Source: a virus
DNA length: 28,340 bases
Virus record (IMG/VR): IMGVR_UViG_3300028837_002679
Coordinates: 1 to 28,340 of that record
Strand: one strand, 5' to 3'
This document shows positions 1 through 8,883 of the stretch, piece after piece. The position numbers and the translations under genes were made by a program. Numbering within the stretch: position 1 is the first letter of the stretch; every line of letters starts with the position of its first letter. Under the pieces are notes generated by a model. It did no database searches. It was given only the letters and a program-made list of their open reading frames with translations, and was not told where the DNA came from.

Positions 1-137
1 GTATCTATGCTTATCACATATTTCGATGGATCCCCAAAACCCTCTAGCCAGATCACGAACGTTGGATTCCTGATTCTTCCTTGTTGTGCTAATTCAAATA
101 GTACAATTTTGCTTGTTGATAGCGCTCCATATTGCAT
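1..137 (-). CDS. Partial unknown protein running off the left edge
   Basis: An open minus-strand frame starts at ATG (137-135), immediately after the stop codon of the preceding gene, and stays open to the window edge, giving about 45 residues (begins MQYGALSTSKIVLFELAQQG). A GGAGAG ribosome-binding sequence lies 7 bases upstream of the ATG, inside the end of the previous gene. It continues the leftward tail operon, so a tail or fibre-related product is plausible by position only. No domain can be recognised in this fragment. Confidence 0.6.
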   Translation of the reverse strand, partial: MQYGALSTSKIVLFELAQQGRIRNPTFVIWLEGFGDPSKYVISID

Positions 138-1796
138 TTATCTACTCTCCGATAGAGTTTCTAGCACTATGTTTATATCTCTATCATCTGTATCTGCATC
201 TCTATTTAGCCATTCTTCCGGTAACGAACCAAACATTACCTCAAAATAGCGGTTATATTTTACTTCTATTTTATCACCACTTGTCTGCCCTGAAACTGTT
301 ACTGATCTTCTATCTGCCGTTATTGTGTAATCTGTATTCTTTACTAGTACTGTTCCCTGAGTCAGGTTTTTGACCCACATCACGTCATCATTTTCATTTA
401 AGATCGCCTTATGTGTAAGTTCTATTATGAGATTTAAATCCTCATTGATCTCGCATTCTACATAATAGGTTCGCAGATTTAAGCTTTCCGTGTATTTCCG
501 CCTTGCATATTGTGATCGCACCAGGAGCCTTATATAGCTGTCAGAAGAATCCACAAATTGCTGAGCGATTTCAGGTTCAACTGTAGCATATTCGAGATGA
601 TTTTTGCTGCTGCTGCTACTTTCTGCGAATTTCACCCAACTGGCTCCGTTCCATCCATATAAAACACATCCATCGATATCTTCGGTTGACGTGTCCTCCG
701 AGAGACAGGCTATTCTAACCCGGAATCGTTGGACTCCAGATTGCGCTATAGAGGACAGGATGAGAAATTTATGATACAAATATTTCGGCACTGAGGGATC
801 TGCAGTTTCTTTGTAGCTGCTATCGTTTGCATCGATAGCTTGATAATCAGCCGTGGAGAATTCTGTTGTCTCAAAATCTGTTTTACCTGATGGAAGGGAG
901 GAAGAGCTGTCGGAATATGCCTTGTGCGTGCTCGACGGATTCGTTATTCCTTCGTAATCATACTCCGCGTCTTCATATACCACGTCACTTTCAGCTAACG
1001 CAGGCACATCACCATCGTTGAAATAAAGTAATTCGTTTGAATAATAAGCCTTTCTTAAGTTTTCGTATTCATCACCATCGGCCAGCTTCCAATGCATAAG
1101 AAATTCGTAATGGAATGCCCGGATGTCATAAATTCTTCGTCCGGATAGAGTTTGATGGAAACTTCCAATTCTTATTGGGATCCGCTTGTATTCATCAGGG
1201 TCTCTTCTCAGGATGTTACCGTTTAGGGAGACATTATCTATCAAGAAGGGTCCCGGGTGCTGGCTGTCAGCTTGTATAAATTTCACTCTGATCGTCGTGC
1301 AGTTATCCGGCGCAGTTATCTGAAATATTGCACTATTCCAGGATGAATCTATTACGTTTTTCGAGCTGATCTCCGCTCCATTAGTCTGATCGTACAACTG
1401 TATCGTCACTGTTCCGCCTTCCGGGATACGATAGAGACAATTCAGGACGTAAATGACCTTTTCCTGGACACTATAATCTTTGTATGCCCCTTCTCCTTTC
1501 CCCTGAGGATTTGCCAGGTAATACCCATCGCCCAATTTCACTCCATCTCCAAGTGTCCAGGATTTTCCCCGAACTGCCATCACGCTGTTTCGGGGAGCGG
1601 GGTCCGAAGTGTATCTCCAAACTGTAGTTTTGGCAGAATCTGTCGCACTCCATATATCTGCGTCTACCTCAAAATCTTCTACTTCGTATTCCTCAGGGGC
1701 TATCATTACCAACACAAAATCCCCCTGCCCAGAGTATTTGTGTAGGTAGCCTGTTAGGACTCCTGATGATCCTCCGTATCCCCATGTATTTGGCAT
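138..1796 (-). CDS. Large virion-associated protein, probable tail or adhesion protein
   Basis: 552 residues, starting at ATG 3 bases after the stop of the 159-aa gene. I do not recognise the full protein. It looks like a beta-rich, Ser/Thr/Asp-rich exported or virion protein with no signal peptide. Around residues 130-195 there is a stretch ending in FLIDNVSLNG that resembles the end of carbohydrate-binding jelly-roll modules, where a strand pair ending in 'DNV' is common. A second beta-rich region follows near residues 330-450, and the C-terminal 100 residues contain further strand-like sequence (KNTDYTITADRRSVTVSG) typical of phage tail appendage proteins. It lies in the same operon as a spike and a fibre, so a role in surface binding is inferred. 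No catalytic motif is visible. Confidence 0.7.
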   Translation of the reverse strand: MPNTWGYGGSSGVLTGYLHKYSGQGDFVLVMIAPEEYEVEDFEVDADIWSATDSAKTTVWRYTSDPAPRNSVMAVRGKSWTLGDGVKLGDGYYLANPQGKGEGAYKDYSVQEKVIYVLNCLYRIPEGGTVTIQLYDQTNGAEISSKNVIDSSWNSAIFQITAPDNCTTIRVKFIQADSQHPGPFLIDNVSLNGNILRRDPDEYKRIPIRIGSFHQTLSGRRIYDIRAFHYEFLMHWKLADGDEYENLRKAYYSNELLYFNDGDVPALAESDVVYEDAEYDYEGITNPSSTHKAYSDSSSSLPSGKTDFETTEFSTADYQAIDANDSSYKETADPSVPKYLYHKFLILSSIAQSGVQRFRVRIACLSEDTSTEDIDGCVLYGWNGASWVKFAESSSSSKNHLEYATVEPEIAQQFVDSSDSYIRLLVRSQYARRKYTESLNLRTYYVECEINEDLNLIIELTHKAILNENDDVMWVKNLTQGTVLVKNTDYTITADRRSVTVSGQTSGDKIEVKYNRYFEVMFGSLPEEWLNRDADTDDRDINIVLETLSESR

Positions 1797-1799
1797 TTC

Positions 1800-2279
1800 T
1801 TAGGTTGCCTTTCCCCTATTTAGTGGTGGCGCCACAGAGAGATTCCCATGTGAGACTGGCCAGGTTAGTAAAGGAGTAGAATTATCATCGTCATAAAGAA
1901 TCATGTTGCTCCCACTGAATTTCTGACCATTCCTGATCCACCGCAGTAGCAGGGCATTTAACTCGTATCCACCGAGTACGACGAATTCAATTGTATCTCT
2001 GAATTTTGTGGTTGCTGTCCCGGTATATTCTGTATATGCGGTATAGACGCCAGCAGACCAGCTTGACGTATTAACGTTCTTCTCATATTCTCCGGGCACT
2101 ACCGTAATGTTGATCTCTGCCATCTGTCCACTGATCGTTGTATGTCCGGTTGCTTTAAAGCTACTGTCATTCCAGTCATAGAAATAATCATCAGCATCTC
2201 TTTTTATCTTGACTCCTAGATCCGTGGAAGACGAAATTGGATCGCCAGAAGCATCATAAAGTCCAGCTTTGAAGTCCAT
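1800..2279 (-). CDS. Small tail/baseplate-like protein, unknown family
   Basis: 159 residues from an ATG preceded by AGGAGGAAT, a very good ribosome-binding site. The N-terminal 110 residues (MDFKAGLYDASGDPI...) look like one beta-sandwich with alternating short strands, similar in character to receptor-binding baseplate proteins that begin 'FKAG..D..G'. The last 50 residues include a hydrophobic helix (ELNALLLRWI) and then NGQKFSGSNMILYDDDNSTP, a pattern seen at the ends of phage appendage proteins. It sits between a fibre gene and a large beta-rich gene in the leftward tail operon. Function beyond virion component is not supported. Confidence 0.65.
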   Translation of the reverse strand: MDFKAGLYDASGDPISSSTDLGVKIKRDADDYFYDWNDSSFKATGHTTISGQMAEINITVVPGEYEKNVNTSSWSAGVYTAYTEYTGTATTKFRDTIEFVVLGGYELNALLLRWIRNGQKFSGSNMILYDDDNSTPLLTWPVSHGNLSVAPPLNRGKAT

Positions 2280-2291
2280 AAAATATTCCTC

Positions 2292-3083
2292 CTACGCGAT
2301 CAGCCCAAGCTCCTGAAGTCTATCTATAACAGCTATAATAGCTGTTCTAGCTTCTGCGTCTACTGTTCCGCCGCCTGTTGGATCACTTACAGTTGCAGGT
2401 TGATCTACAGCTTCAGCTCCATAGAATGATAATAGTTGATTTGCTGCTGTTCCTATTTTAGTCCCAGTAGCAGTAGCAAAAGTCAAGTTCTTACCTGCAG
2501 GCAGAATGATTTCATCGCCGCTTGGTGTAATAGTGAGATCACCGTTCGAGTCAGTTTTAATATCCGTGTAAATACTATTATCTGTATGTGTAAGTCTGAT
2601 TTGCGCAGCAGATGTATCCAGAATGTCTAATCTTCTTCGGGGGTACGAGGTATTTATGCCGATTTTCGATCCACTATCTATAACTAAACTATTTGTTCCT
2701 GCTCCACCCAGAATAACAAAGACATTTTTTCCTAGTGTGTCGTCTCTGATTCTGAATTCATTGTATGTATTGACGCCCATCTTCCATTCTTTACTACTTG
2801 TCTTAAATGAAAATCCTGCTGCACCTGAGGTAGCCGTATTCTCTACAACTGGCTCAACGTAGCCGCCATTTATGTCAGCTACAATATGTAATGTACTGTC
2901 AGGAGAATCTGTTCCGATTCCTACTCTTTCATTTTCTGTATCCACATTTAGAACAGCAGTGCTGCCTGCTGCGTTAAGTACCTGAAATAAAGTCGTTGAA
3001 TCAACTACAGGTTTTATTATATCTCCTTCAGAATTTACATAACGTCCATCAAGCACTCCATAAGGTATTCTCGTTGTTGGCAT
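2292..3083 (-). CDS. Tail fibre-like protein
   Basis: 263 residues; ATG preceded by GAGGTTGAGATC. The sequence has hallmarks of phage fibre shafts: short beta-repeats with the motif 'GIGTDSPDSTLHI' around residue 55 and 'KIGINTSYPRRRLDI' near residue 140, which recur in tail fibre and chaperone-domain proteins. A glycine-rich linker (PTGGGTVDAEA) leads into a C-terminal helix (ARTAIIAVIDRLQELGLIA) that is probably a trimerisation coiled coil. No intramolecular chaperone or enzyme motif is visible. The gene lies just after the tail spike and a small coiled-coil protein, so it is probably part of the same adhesion apparatus. Confidence 0.75.
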   Translation of the reverse strand: MPTTRIPYGVLDGRYVNSEGDIIKPVVDSTTLFQVLNAAGSTAVLNVDTENERVGIGTDSPDSTLHIVADINGGYVEPVVENTATSGAAGFSFKTSSKEWKMGVNTYNEFRIRDDTLGKNVFVILGGAGTNSLVIDSGSKIGINTSYPRRRLDILDTSAAQIRLTHTDNSIYTDIKTDSNGDLTITPSGDEIILPAGKNLTFATATGTKIGTAANQLLSFYGAEAVDQPATVSDPTGGGTVDAEARTAIIAVIDRLQELGLIA

Positions 3084-3093
3084 GATCTCAACC

Positions 3094-3282
3094 TCATTTT
3101 GTTACGATTCTTATCTCAGTTGCTTTTATTAAAGCTATGCCTTCGATCTGCACGTTATATTTGACCAAAATCTCGTTAATTTCTAAGGTAGCTCTCCTTA
3201 TTCTTTCTTCTTCGAGATTCTTTGCTTCCTCGGCTAAATTTCTTTCCTTTTCCTCATTTTCTTCTTTTTCTCGCATTTCCAT
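3094..3282 (-). CDS. Small charged coiled-coil protein
   Basis: 62 residues. Residues 1-40 are almost entirely Glu, Lys, Arg and Ala in heptad-like spacing, predicting a long coiled coil; the last 20 residues (VQIEGIALIKATEIRIVTK) look like a short beta hairpin. The ATG is preceded by AAGGAGTGA with tight spacing; a second in-frame ATG two codons on has better spacing from the same site. It sits between spike and fibre genes and could be a connector or an assembly chaperone for one of them. No family recognised. Confidence 0.6.
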   Translation of the reverse strand: MEMREKEENEEKERNLAEEAKNLEEERIRRATLEINEILVKYNVQIEGIALIKATEIRIVTK

Positions 3283-3289
3283 TCACTCC

Positions 3290-5941
3290 TTAGCTTCCTA
3301 CGTAAACTTTTATCCAGGACGAACCATCGTATACAAAATATCCTCGCTCGTCTTGAGCTACTGCTACAGCAATTCCGCCGGAATCTACAGTTAGAGTTTC
3401 AGCAGCGTCCGCGGTATTTATTACCCAGATTTCTGCGCGTTCAGGGAAAGCTCCTGATGGATTATAATTTCGTGGAGCTCCTCCAGGATCTATGAGATGG
3501 AGTTCACCATCCCCATACGTGAACGTACCATGCGCGCTTAAAGTTTCGGTTTTGCCACCACGTAAGGAATTTCCAGATACCCGGAAATTTCCCTCGAGCC
3601 CCCTAGCATCGTTGAACGTGAGCGGAGCGTGATCCCCCTCGACTATGGTTATTCCGTCGATGTAGCAGTGATCGCCTGGGGAAATGCTTTGCGCGCCAAT
3701 ATAAATTTTCGGATTAGTCCAGCCCGCCGCTCCCGCGAACAAAAAACTTTCCTGGCAAGGAGTCCAGATTTCTGCATCTATTGAAAAAGTATGTCCTATT
3801 GTTGTGCCGCCATCATAGCCAATAGCGATACGCGGGTTAAATCCGGCTGTGGCCGGCTTGTATGCCCAGAACCTGACCGTGAATGCTTGCGGGAAGAATG
3901 TCTCCGAGCGATCGTATTTGGAGGCATCAACTGTATATTTGATATTTGCTGAAGTTTGCCCTGCAACACAGATCACTTTGGCGCTTCTCTTGTTATATTT
4001 CACTATTGTGGATTCCTCCAGGATTGTGGCTGCTGTTGGATGGCCAACAAAATCCAGGGGTTGATTTGCGTCATTCCACACTTCTAGATCGCCATCACAC
4101 ATGTTGCGGACATGGCTAGTTGGGAAGAAGCTACCATGTCCTCTGAGCACATCATTAGTGACATTCCAATTACCTGACCATTCAATACTTTTGGCCTTCA
4201 GATCTATACTCCCGTATGCTGAGATATCATATTTGCAATTTTTAACTTTGATATCTCTGCAAGTTGAGCTTATCGTTATCCCACCATACAGATAACAGTT
4301 TTCAATGCTAGTTCCCTTGCATCCAGTTACGGTAAATCCAGGGGTAAAGCATCCTCTCACGCTTGCGCCTGTACATGATACTAACTCGATTGGGGCAGTT
4401 CCTTCCAGGTGAGTTCCGATAATAGTTGTACCAAGGCCAAATGTCGTGATATAAATCCCTTTGCCCCCGCTCGTCTTCATATATTCGATGCAGCCACCTA
4501 TAATGACGCAATTGGATTCGCTTTTCCCAACGCCACTGAGATTTATTCCACACACTGATGTGTTACCACCCTGGAGAGTAGGTTCTATTATAGTGAGGGC
4601 GTTAATAGCTTTTCCCCCTCCAACCTCTCCGTAGATATAAGCCTGGGTTGTAGCACCTACCGAGTGCCAACAACTCGTGGTGCTCACGGGATGTTCGATA
4701 AGTACGAATAAAGCCCCATAAAGCGCAATTCCATAATATCCTCCCTGCAGCCATACGTTCCGAATTATTCCGTGGCTCATTGAAGCATCGACACGAAGCA
4801 AGCATTTGCCGGCAGTGGTTTGCTCCCCTGCCAACATAATATTCTCGACTCCAAAATTCCCCGCACCTGTGAAATGAAATAAATTGAGGTTATTCGCGCT
4901 TTGATAGATTTGCGAAAATGGGCCATCTCCTTTGACCAATAGATTCTTAGTGATATCAAGCTCCCCTGAGATGAGATAGTTCCCACGAGGGACATATAGG
5001 ATACTTCCGGTAGTGGCTGCGGCGATTGCAGCTTGGAATGCTGCTGTCTCATCTGTTACACCATCTCCAACTGCTCCGTAGTCAAGTACATTAAAGATTC
5101 CGGGAGAGCCTCCAGGAGTTGCTAAGAAGTTCTGCCAGGCTCCTCCAGAATTTCTATATTCCATCACTCCGCTATTAGATCGGATTCCAAATCCAGGAGC
5201 TCCCTCCACAGTATCCCAGTTCAGATAATTATCTGCTGGCAGCTTCGCTCCGCTAGAGTGAATAGTGAGTCCAGTTTCGCTACTATTGAATAACTGAAGG
5301 CCAGCTCCATTTCTCGCACGGATCTCGTCCGCTATTATTTTTTTGCCATCTCCGATATCCCAGTCGGCTGTTAGGGCAATTGTGCCATCCTTTTTCAGAA
5401 CAACAGAATCCGCCGCCTTTGCATTCAACTGCGTTTGTAGAGCTGAAGTAACACCGTTAAGGTATTGATATTCCGCGTCTGAAACTGAACCATCTGCAAT
5501 TTTCGCAGCATCGATAGCTGTCGGCAAGTCTTCAGCTTGTATGCTCCCCCATGCTGCTGATGCTGCCCCTGTAGCGCGCAATACCTGGCCGATGGATAGA
5601 CCCGACAAGTCCAGTAGGTTTACCTCTGCCGCTGTAGCTGTTACATCGGTAGCGCCACTGGATAGAATATGTGTATGACCACCCCCGCCTACAGCATCAT
5701 CCACGTATTTCTTTGTAGCTGCGTTTAGATCAGCCGACGGAGCACCTGAAAGTGTTAGTAGTCCTGTCATTGGCCTGGAGCCATCCGCTTTTAATACGCT
5801 TTCTTCGTTCGCCTTGCTATCTATTAGATTTTGAGTGTTGAGTGGAATTTTACCTATAATTTCTCGATCTCGGTAGATTATAACCTCACCCGTTTCTTCA
5901 GAGCCCTCGATTTTCTTTATTCTTTGTATTTTTCCGTTCAA
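3290..5941 (-). CDS. Tail spike with right-handed beta-helix (pectate-lyase-like fold)
   Basis: 883 residues from the TTG at 5941, which overlaps the stop codon of the upstream gene (TTGA) with GTGAG about 10 bases upstream; an in-frame ATG 18 codons earlier (5995) would overlap that gene by 58 bases, so I prefer TTG. The N-terminal 100 residues contain 'SRPMTGLLTLSGAPSADLNAATKKYVDDA'-type repeats (key residues MTG...L.AATKKYVD), typical of phage fibres that attach to the virion. Near residue 285 the sequence FNVLDYGAVGDGVTDETAAF marks the start of a Pectate_lyase_3 beta-helix, which runs about 300 residues. A jelly-roll-like region and a C-terminal beta domain follow. Such spikes bind and often cleave host polysaccharide; the catalytic residues are not identifiable by eye. 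Confidence 0.88.
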   Translation of the reverse strand: MNGKIQRIKKIEGSEETGEVIIYRDREIIGKIPLNTQNLIDSKANEESVLKADGSRPMTGLLTLSGAPSADLNAATKKYVDDAVGGGGHTHILSSGATDVTATAAEVNLLDLSGLSIGQVLRATGAASAAWGSIQAEDLPTAIDAAKIADGSVSDAEYQYLNGVTSALQTQLNAKAADSVVLKKDGTIALTADWDIGDGKKIIADEIRARNGAGLQLFNSSETGLTIHSSGAKLPADNYLNWDTVEGAPGFGIRSNSGVMEYRNSGGAWQNFLATPGGSPGIFNVLDYGAVGDGVTDETAAFQAAIAAATTGSILYVPRGNYLISGELDITKNLLVKGDGPFSQIYQSANNLNLFHFTGAGNFGVENIMLAGEQTTAGKCLLRVDASMSHGIIRNVWLQGGYYGIALYGALFVLIEHPVSTTSCWHSVGATTQAYIYGEVGGGKAINALTIIEPTLQGGNTSVCGINLSGVGKSESNCVIIGGCIEYMKTSGGKGIYITTFGLGTTIIGTHLEGTAPIELVSCTGASVRGCFTPGFTVTGCKGTSIENCYLYGGITISSTCRDIKVKNCKYDISAYGSIDLKAKSIEWSGNWNVTNDVLRGHGSFFPTSHVRNMCDGDLEVWNDANQPLDFVGHPTAATILEESTIVKYNKRSAKVICVAGQTSANIKYTVDASKYDRSETFFPQAFTVRFWAYKPATAGFNPRIAIGYDGGTTIGHTFSIDAEIWTPCQESFLFAGAAGWTNPKIYIGAQSISPGDHCYIDGITIVEGDHAPLTFNDARGLEGNFRVSGNSLRGGKTETLSAHGTFTYGDGELHLIDPGGAPRNYNPSGAFPERAEIWVINTADAAETLTVDSGGIAVAVAQDERGYFVYDGSSWIKVYVGS

Positions 5942-6615
5942 TTTTCTATACTCACTTTGATTATTCTGCCATTTGCATCTGATAAGCATATCCACGTGCA
6001 GTTGTGGATTGTCAGATCGCTCTTGGAAAATGGCAGAACCAGGTCCTCGCAGATCCCCTTGTCAGCTTCCACCTCCAGTTTCTTTCCATCATCGGTTTTG
6101 ATAATCTGAAATAGCACCTGGAGGTAATTTGGTTTGGTTTCTTGTGTAACTGTAAATGAGGTGGCAGAGCTAGAGTCATCTGCTAGTTTATCATTTGTGT
6201 TATAGCTTACATCCCAGAGAAGTTTAAGATTCTCTGGTTTGAATACTACTTCTTCGATCTCTACAGTTGCTATCCCTGTATTATATCCCACGGAATTTGA
6301 GAATCGTTTCCCCCCTGATTGTACGGTCCGTTCACTGTACTCTACTTTCAGCGAAAATTTGCCACTGAAGTTTCCGATCTCCTTTTTTGCGGTTGCTTCT
6401 ACGTTTACGGGATCTGCATATATCTTCCCTGTTGCTGCAGTTGTTGCTATTACTGAAGGAGAGGAGTATAACACCTCATATCTTGCCCGCAGTTCCCACA
6501 CTTGATTTGCACCATCGAAGACATTATCCCGAAGTTCAGCCTCATATATCGCATGTATCAGAACCTCTGAGGTAGTTTGCCAGCTCAGCATTGTACGAGC
6601 TGGTAATGTCCCCAA
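5938..6615 (-). CDS. Tail protein (distal part of a frameshifted gene)
   Basis: 225 residues as an open frame from a TTG at 6615, with no convincing ribosome-binding site. The true gene start is probably the ATG at 6682, in another frame (see the 6542-6682 entry). Reading from 'IHAIYEAELRDNVFDG' onward gives a coherent beta-rich protein of about 200 residues. Its position after connector and head-closure genes is where SPP1 gp17-like tail-completion proteins or the tail tube normally lie, but it is longer than a usual tail-completion protein (about 130 residues). The stop codon overlaps the TTG start of the spike gene. Family assignment is by position only. Confidence 0.6.
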   Translation of the reverse strand: MGTLPARTMLSWQTTSEVLIHAIYEAELRDNVFDGANQVWELRARYEVLYSSPSVIATTAATGKIYADPVNVEATAKKEIGNFSGKFSLKVEYSERTVQSGGKRFSNSVGYNTGIATVEIEEVVFKPENLKLLWDVSYNTNDKLADDSSSATSFTVTQETKPNYLQVLFQIIKTDDGKKLEVEADKGICEDLVLPFSKSDLTIHNCTWICLSDANGRIIKVSIEN

Positions 6616-6682
6616 TTGGAACTTCAGCGTTCAATGTTGCATCAGTCAGAGCTGCTCTGATTGCTTTGAACAATAGTTTCAT
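6542..6682 (-). pseudogene. N-terminal fragment of the frameshifted tail-completion-like gene
   Basis: A 46-residue frame starts at ATG 6682, overlapping the stop of the head-closure gene as ATGA, the normal arrangement for translational coupling. It begins MKLLFKAIRAALTDATLNAE, which resembles the N-terminal helix of tail-terminator proteins, and ends at a TGA (6544-6542). The same DNA in the next frame leads straight into the 225-residue protein. Joining the frames near 6570-6580 would give one protein of about 245 residues. Going from one frame to the other needs one extra base removed or two added. No classical -1 slippery heptamer is visible, so an indel mutation or assembly error is the simplest reading. 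Confidence 0.55.
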
Positions 6683-7041
6683 GTCCCTGTCACCTTTATC
6701 AGAAGGGCTTCTTTATGGTGAATCCTTCCTCCTCTTTTCCAGGGAAGTACCAATGCCACAGTATATGTAGCTCCATCAGCATCTGTCACTACATCGTTAT
6801 CTTCGATACTCTGACCTGCCTGCAGGAATAATATATGAGTGGTCCTTTGAATTACTCCTTGTTGATCCTGGATTCTAATTCTTTGTGGAAATTCGTAAGC
6901 GAGGCTCCGAGAGCGAGGTTGGAGATTACAAGCTACGTCTGAAGCGCGCTGAGTGAGTGTGCGGGAAGGCTCACCCAGGTCGTTCCTAGAACCTTCTGCA
7001 TAATAACTGATGGTACATTTGGAGTTAAACAATCTACGCAT
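6679..7041 (-). CDS. Head closure / head-tail joining protein
   Basis: 120 residues. Small beta-barrel-like sequence with 'CTISYYAEGSRNDLGEPSRTL' near the N-terminus (key: Y...NDLGEP) and 'GQSIEDNDVVTDADGATYTVALV' later, the pattern of SPP1 gp16 / Phage_H_T_join head-closure proteins, in which a segment before '..D.V...G..Y.V' is conserved. Usual length for the family is 100-120 residues. It starts 4 bases after the connector gene and its stop overlaps the next start by ATGA. It would close the portal channel after packaging and form the tail-attachment surface. Confidence 0.72.
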   Translation of the reverse strand: MRRLFNSKCTISYYAEGSRNDLGEPSRTLTQRASDVACNLQPRSRSLAYEFPQRIRIQDQQGVIQRTTHILFLQAGQSIEDNDVVTDADGATYTVALVLPWKRGGRIHHKEALLIKVTGT

Positions 7042-7045
7042 TTCA

Positions 7046-7657
7046 TCATACTACAGATAGCATTGGCTTTCGATTGATGAATCGATCTAATAATCGATCA
7101 GCTTCCTCTACGCCCGTCAGCGGTTCTACATCTGTTCTATAGCTTTCTCCACCGATTTCCTCCTGCCCCTGAATACGGTGGGTATAAAGCGTAGGGTCAT
7201 TCTCATCCCGGCAGAGGATAATACACGCTTCCTTTACATTTTTCGGGCAGGTGCTTTGCCCATAAGTTCCTGTCACGTGGATATTTCCTATTCCTTCGGG
7301 AAACAGCCCCCCGGCATGTTGCCTGAGAAGCCAGCGAAGCTCCGGGAAGGAAGCAGCGCTCCCGGGATCCCGGTATATGAAGTCCTTATCGTGTGTGTAG
7401 TAATCAGATGACAATTCTACTCCAGATATCTCTATCTTGGTTATACTTAGGATATCCGGCTTGAGACCCAAGCAGAGTCTGTCTTTCCCATTTCCATCCA
7501 TGTAGATATCGAAGCTGGCTGCGTAGAACAGATCTTCTGTCACTGCCTCGGCCAGCTCCTCGATTCGATCGATAACCGCCTGCTTTTCTGCCTCCGTGGC
7601 TCCGGCAGGCCAGTTATCAACATCAGTCTCACTCACGTAGTTCCCTGCGGCTGCCAT
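7046..7657 (-). CDS. Head-tail connector (gp6/gp15-like adaptor)
   Basis: 203 residues. The N-terminal part (SETDVDNWPAGATEAEKQAVIDRIEELAEAVTEDL) fits the helical start of phage gp6-like or SPP1 gp15-like adaptors, which begin with 'a...dl..w.....' and a helix bundle. The middle (ILSITKIEISGVELSSDYY) is the characteristic beta insertion, and the C-terminal helix (EEADRLLDRFINRKPM) is also typical. Its start region overlaps the end of the 111-aa gene by 29 bases. The adaptor binds under the portal ring and extends the DNA channel. The call rests on pattern and on the order connector, closure, tail protein. Confidence 0.75.
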   Translation of the reverse strand: MAAAGNYVSETDVDNWPAGATEAEKQAVIDRIEELAEAVTEDLFYAASFDIYMDGNGKDRLCLGLKPDILSITKIEISGVELSSDYYTHDKDFIYRDPGSAASFPELRWLLRQHAGGLFPEGIGNIHVTGTYGQSTCPKNVKEACIILCRDENDPTLYTHRIQGQEEIGGESYRTDVEPLTGVEEADRLLDRFINRKPMLSVV

Positions 7658-7964
7658 CTGACATCTCCACCATTTGTTTTACCAGCTCGTGCTGCTGGTC
7701 CATACGTTCATAAAGCCTCTGGCGCGTTTCCTTGATCTGATTGCTGATGTTTCTCGTCCGTTCATCCAGCAATCCCCTGAGAGACCTTAGTGATTCCTCT
7801 ATCCTCGGCAGGCTTGCTTCCAACGTCCCAACGCGCTTTTCAATTCGCTCAACCCGGGCTTCTGCCTTCTGTATTTGCTGGACGTATATTCCACCCAGGC
7901 AGGTAAGCGCACTTACCAGGCAAACCAGGAGTATTTGAATTATGTGTGTTTTCAGCCAGCTCAT
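7629..7964 (-). CDS. Membrane-anchored coiled-coil protein
   Basis: 111 residues. Residues 8-28 (IIQILLVCLVSALTCLGGIYV) form one transmembrane segment preceded by a short positively tagged N-terminus, and residues 30-108 are an amphipathic coiled coil rich in Glu, Arg, Leu and Gln. The ATG follows GGGATGGTAA. This shape resembles XhlA-like haemolysin/holin-associated proteins and spanins, but its place between head-decoration-like and connector genes is odd for a lysis gene. A structural or membrane-tethered assembly role cannot be excluded. It overlaps the connector gene by 29 bases. Confidence 0.6.
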   Translation of the reverse strand: MSWLKTHIIQILLVCLVSALTCLGGIYVQQIQKAEARVERIEKRVGTLEASLPRIEESLRSLRGLLDERTRNISNQIKETRQRLYERMDQQHELVKQMVEMSDGSRRELRE

Positions 7965-8004
7965 TTACCATCCCCGGATCCAGTCTATCTACGGACTGAT
8001 CTTC

Positions 8005-8883
8005 TTATTGAGCCAACTGCAACATCACCAACTGATCACCGTCTGACGTGGTGGTTTGGGAAAGTATATAGCCGGCTCGCTGCTTGTTATAAGCTGTTCC
8101 ATCGCCTTTGCGGGCATCAACCACACTTCCGTCAGTTTGAAATACCACTTCTCTGTACCCTGAAGTCTTACCAGGAGATGTCTGGCCATCTGGCCCAGAA
8201 CCAGCCTGGAAGAATGCGGGCCCCCAGGTCTGACCCCAGAAGTACGAGTCCTTTGCTACTTCTACCAGCGGCTTGCAAACCACCGATTTAAAACCACTAT
8301 TAGGGGGTACGACATTTCCATAGATGCTCGGCCAGATAGTTATCCACATTGTATCGCCACCGGAAGCCGATTCTGGTAGCGCATACTGGATGCCGTTAGC
8401 AAGCGTCAAGATCTGGGTTGTTCCAGATTTTGCCGTATTGCTGGCGATTCGATGAAACATATGCGGATCCATCTGGAACCAGATAAAGCCATCTGCGTAA
8501 GCATCTTTAGCTTCATTAGCTACGGCATTCCCAGTGGATGTCGATGGAATCGTTATTGCGGTCGCGCCTATTGCATAGGCAGTCGCGGGTCTGTCACCCT
8601 CATAAGGCTTATTATCATTGTGACAGCCCTTGATCAGGGTCGCGCCTTCAAGAGCCGCGCCAGCTTTACAATATCTGAATATCCGCCCATCCAGAAGCTG
8701 ACGCCTCGTTCCGAGCAGGTAATTTTGTATGGTACTTGTCTCCAGGATGCTTTGCGCTGAGCGGCCTGCCAACATACCACCCTGAAGAATATCGCAATCA
8801 ATACCATCTGCGAAGGCTTCCTGAAAAATACGCATAGTGTCTCCGCGTATATCTCTATCCAGATTGCTTAAGTCTCTTCTCAT
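8005..8883 (-). CDS. Virion structural protein, unknown (possible capsid decoration)
   Basis: 292 residues. Start ATG overlaps the stop of the 91-aa gene as ATGA and has GAGGTGG 6-7 bases upstream, so translation is probably coupled. The sequence is Gly/Ala/Thr-rich with beta character (TAYAIGATAITIPSTSTGNAV; YADGFIWFQMD), typical of phage decoration or neck proteins, with no enzyme motif. Residues 1-60 (MRRDLSNLDRDIRGDTMRIFQEAF) are helical. Its position directly after the major capsid gene supports a head component. I do not recognise the family. Confidence 0.6.
   Translation of the reverse strand: MRRDLSNLDRDIRGDTMRIFQEAFADGIDCDILQGGMLAGRSAQSILETSTIQNYLLGTRRQLLDGRIFRYCKAGAALEGATLIKGCHNDNKPYEGDRPATAYAIGATAITIPSTSTGNAVANEAKDAYADGFIWFQMDPHMFHRIASNTAKSGTTQILTLANGIQYALPESASGGDTMWITIWPSIYGNVVPPNSGFKSVVCKPLVEVAKDSYFWGQTWGPAFFQAGSGPDGQTSPGKTSGYREVVFQTDGSVVDARKGDGTAYNKQRAGYILSQTTTSDGDQLVMLQLAQ

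Noticed and set aside
8340-8348. Perfect DnaA box TTATCCACA
   Set aside because: Single copy within a structural gene, with no AT-rich region or repeats nearby; the iteron array in the initiator gene is a far better origin candidate.
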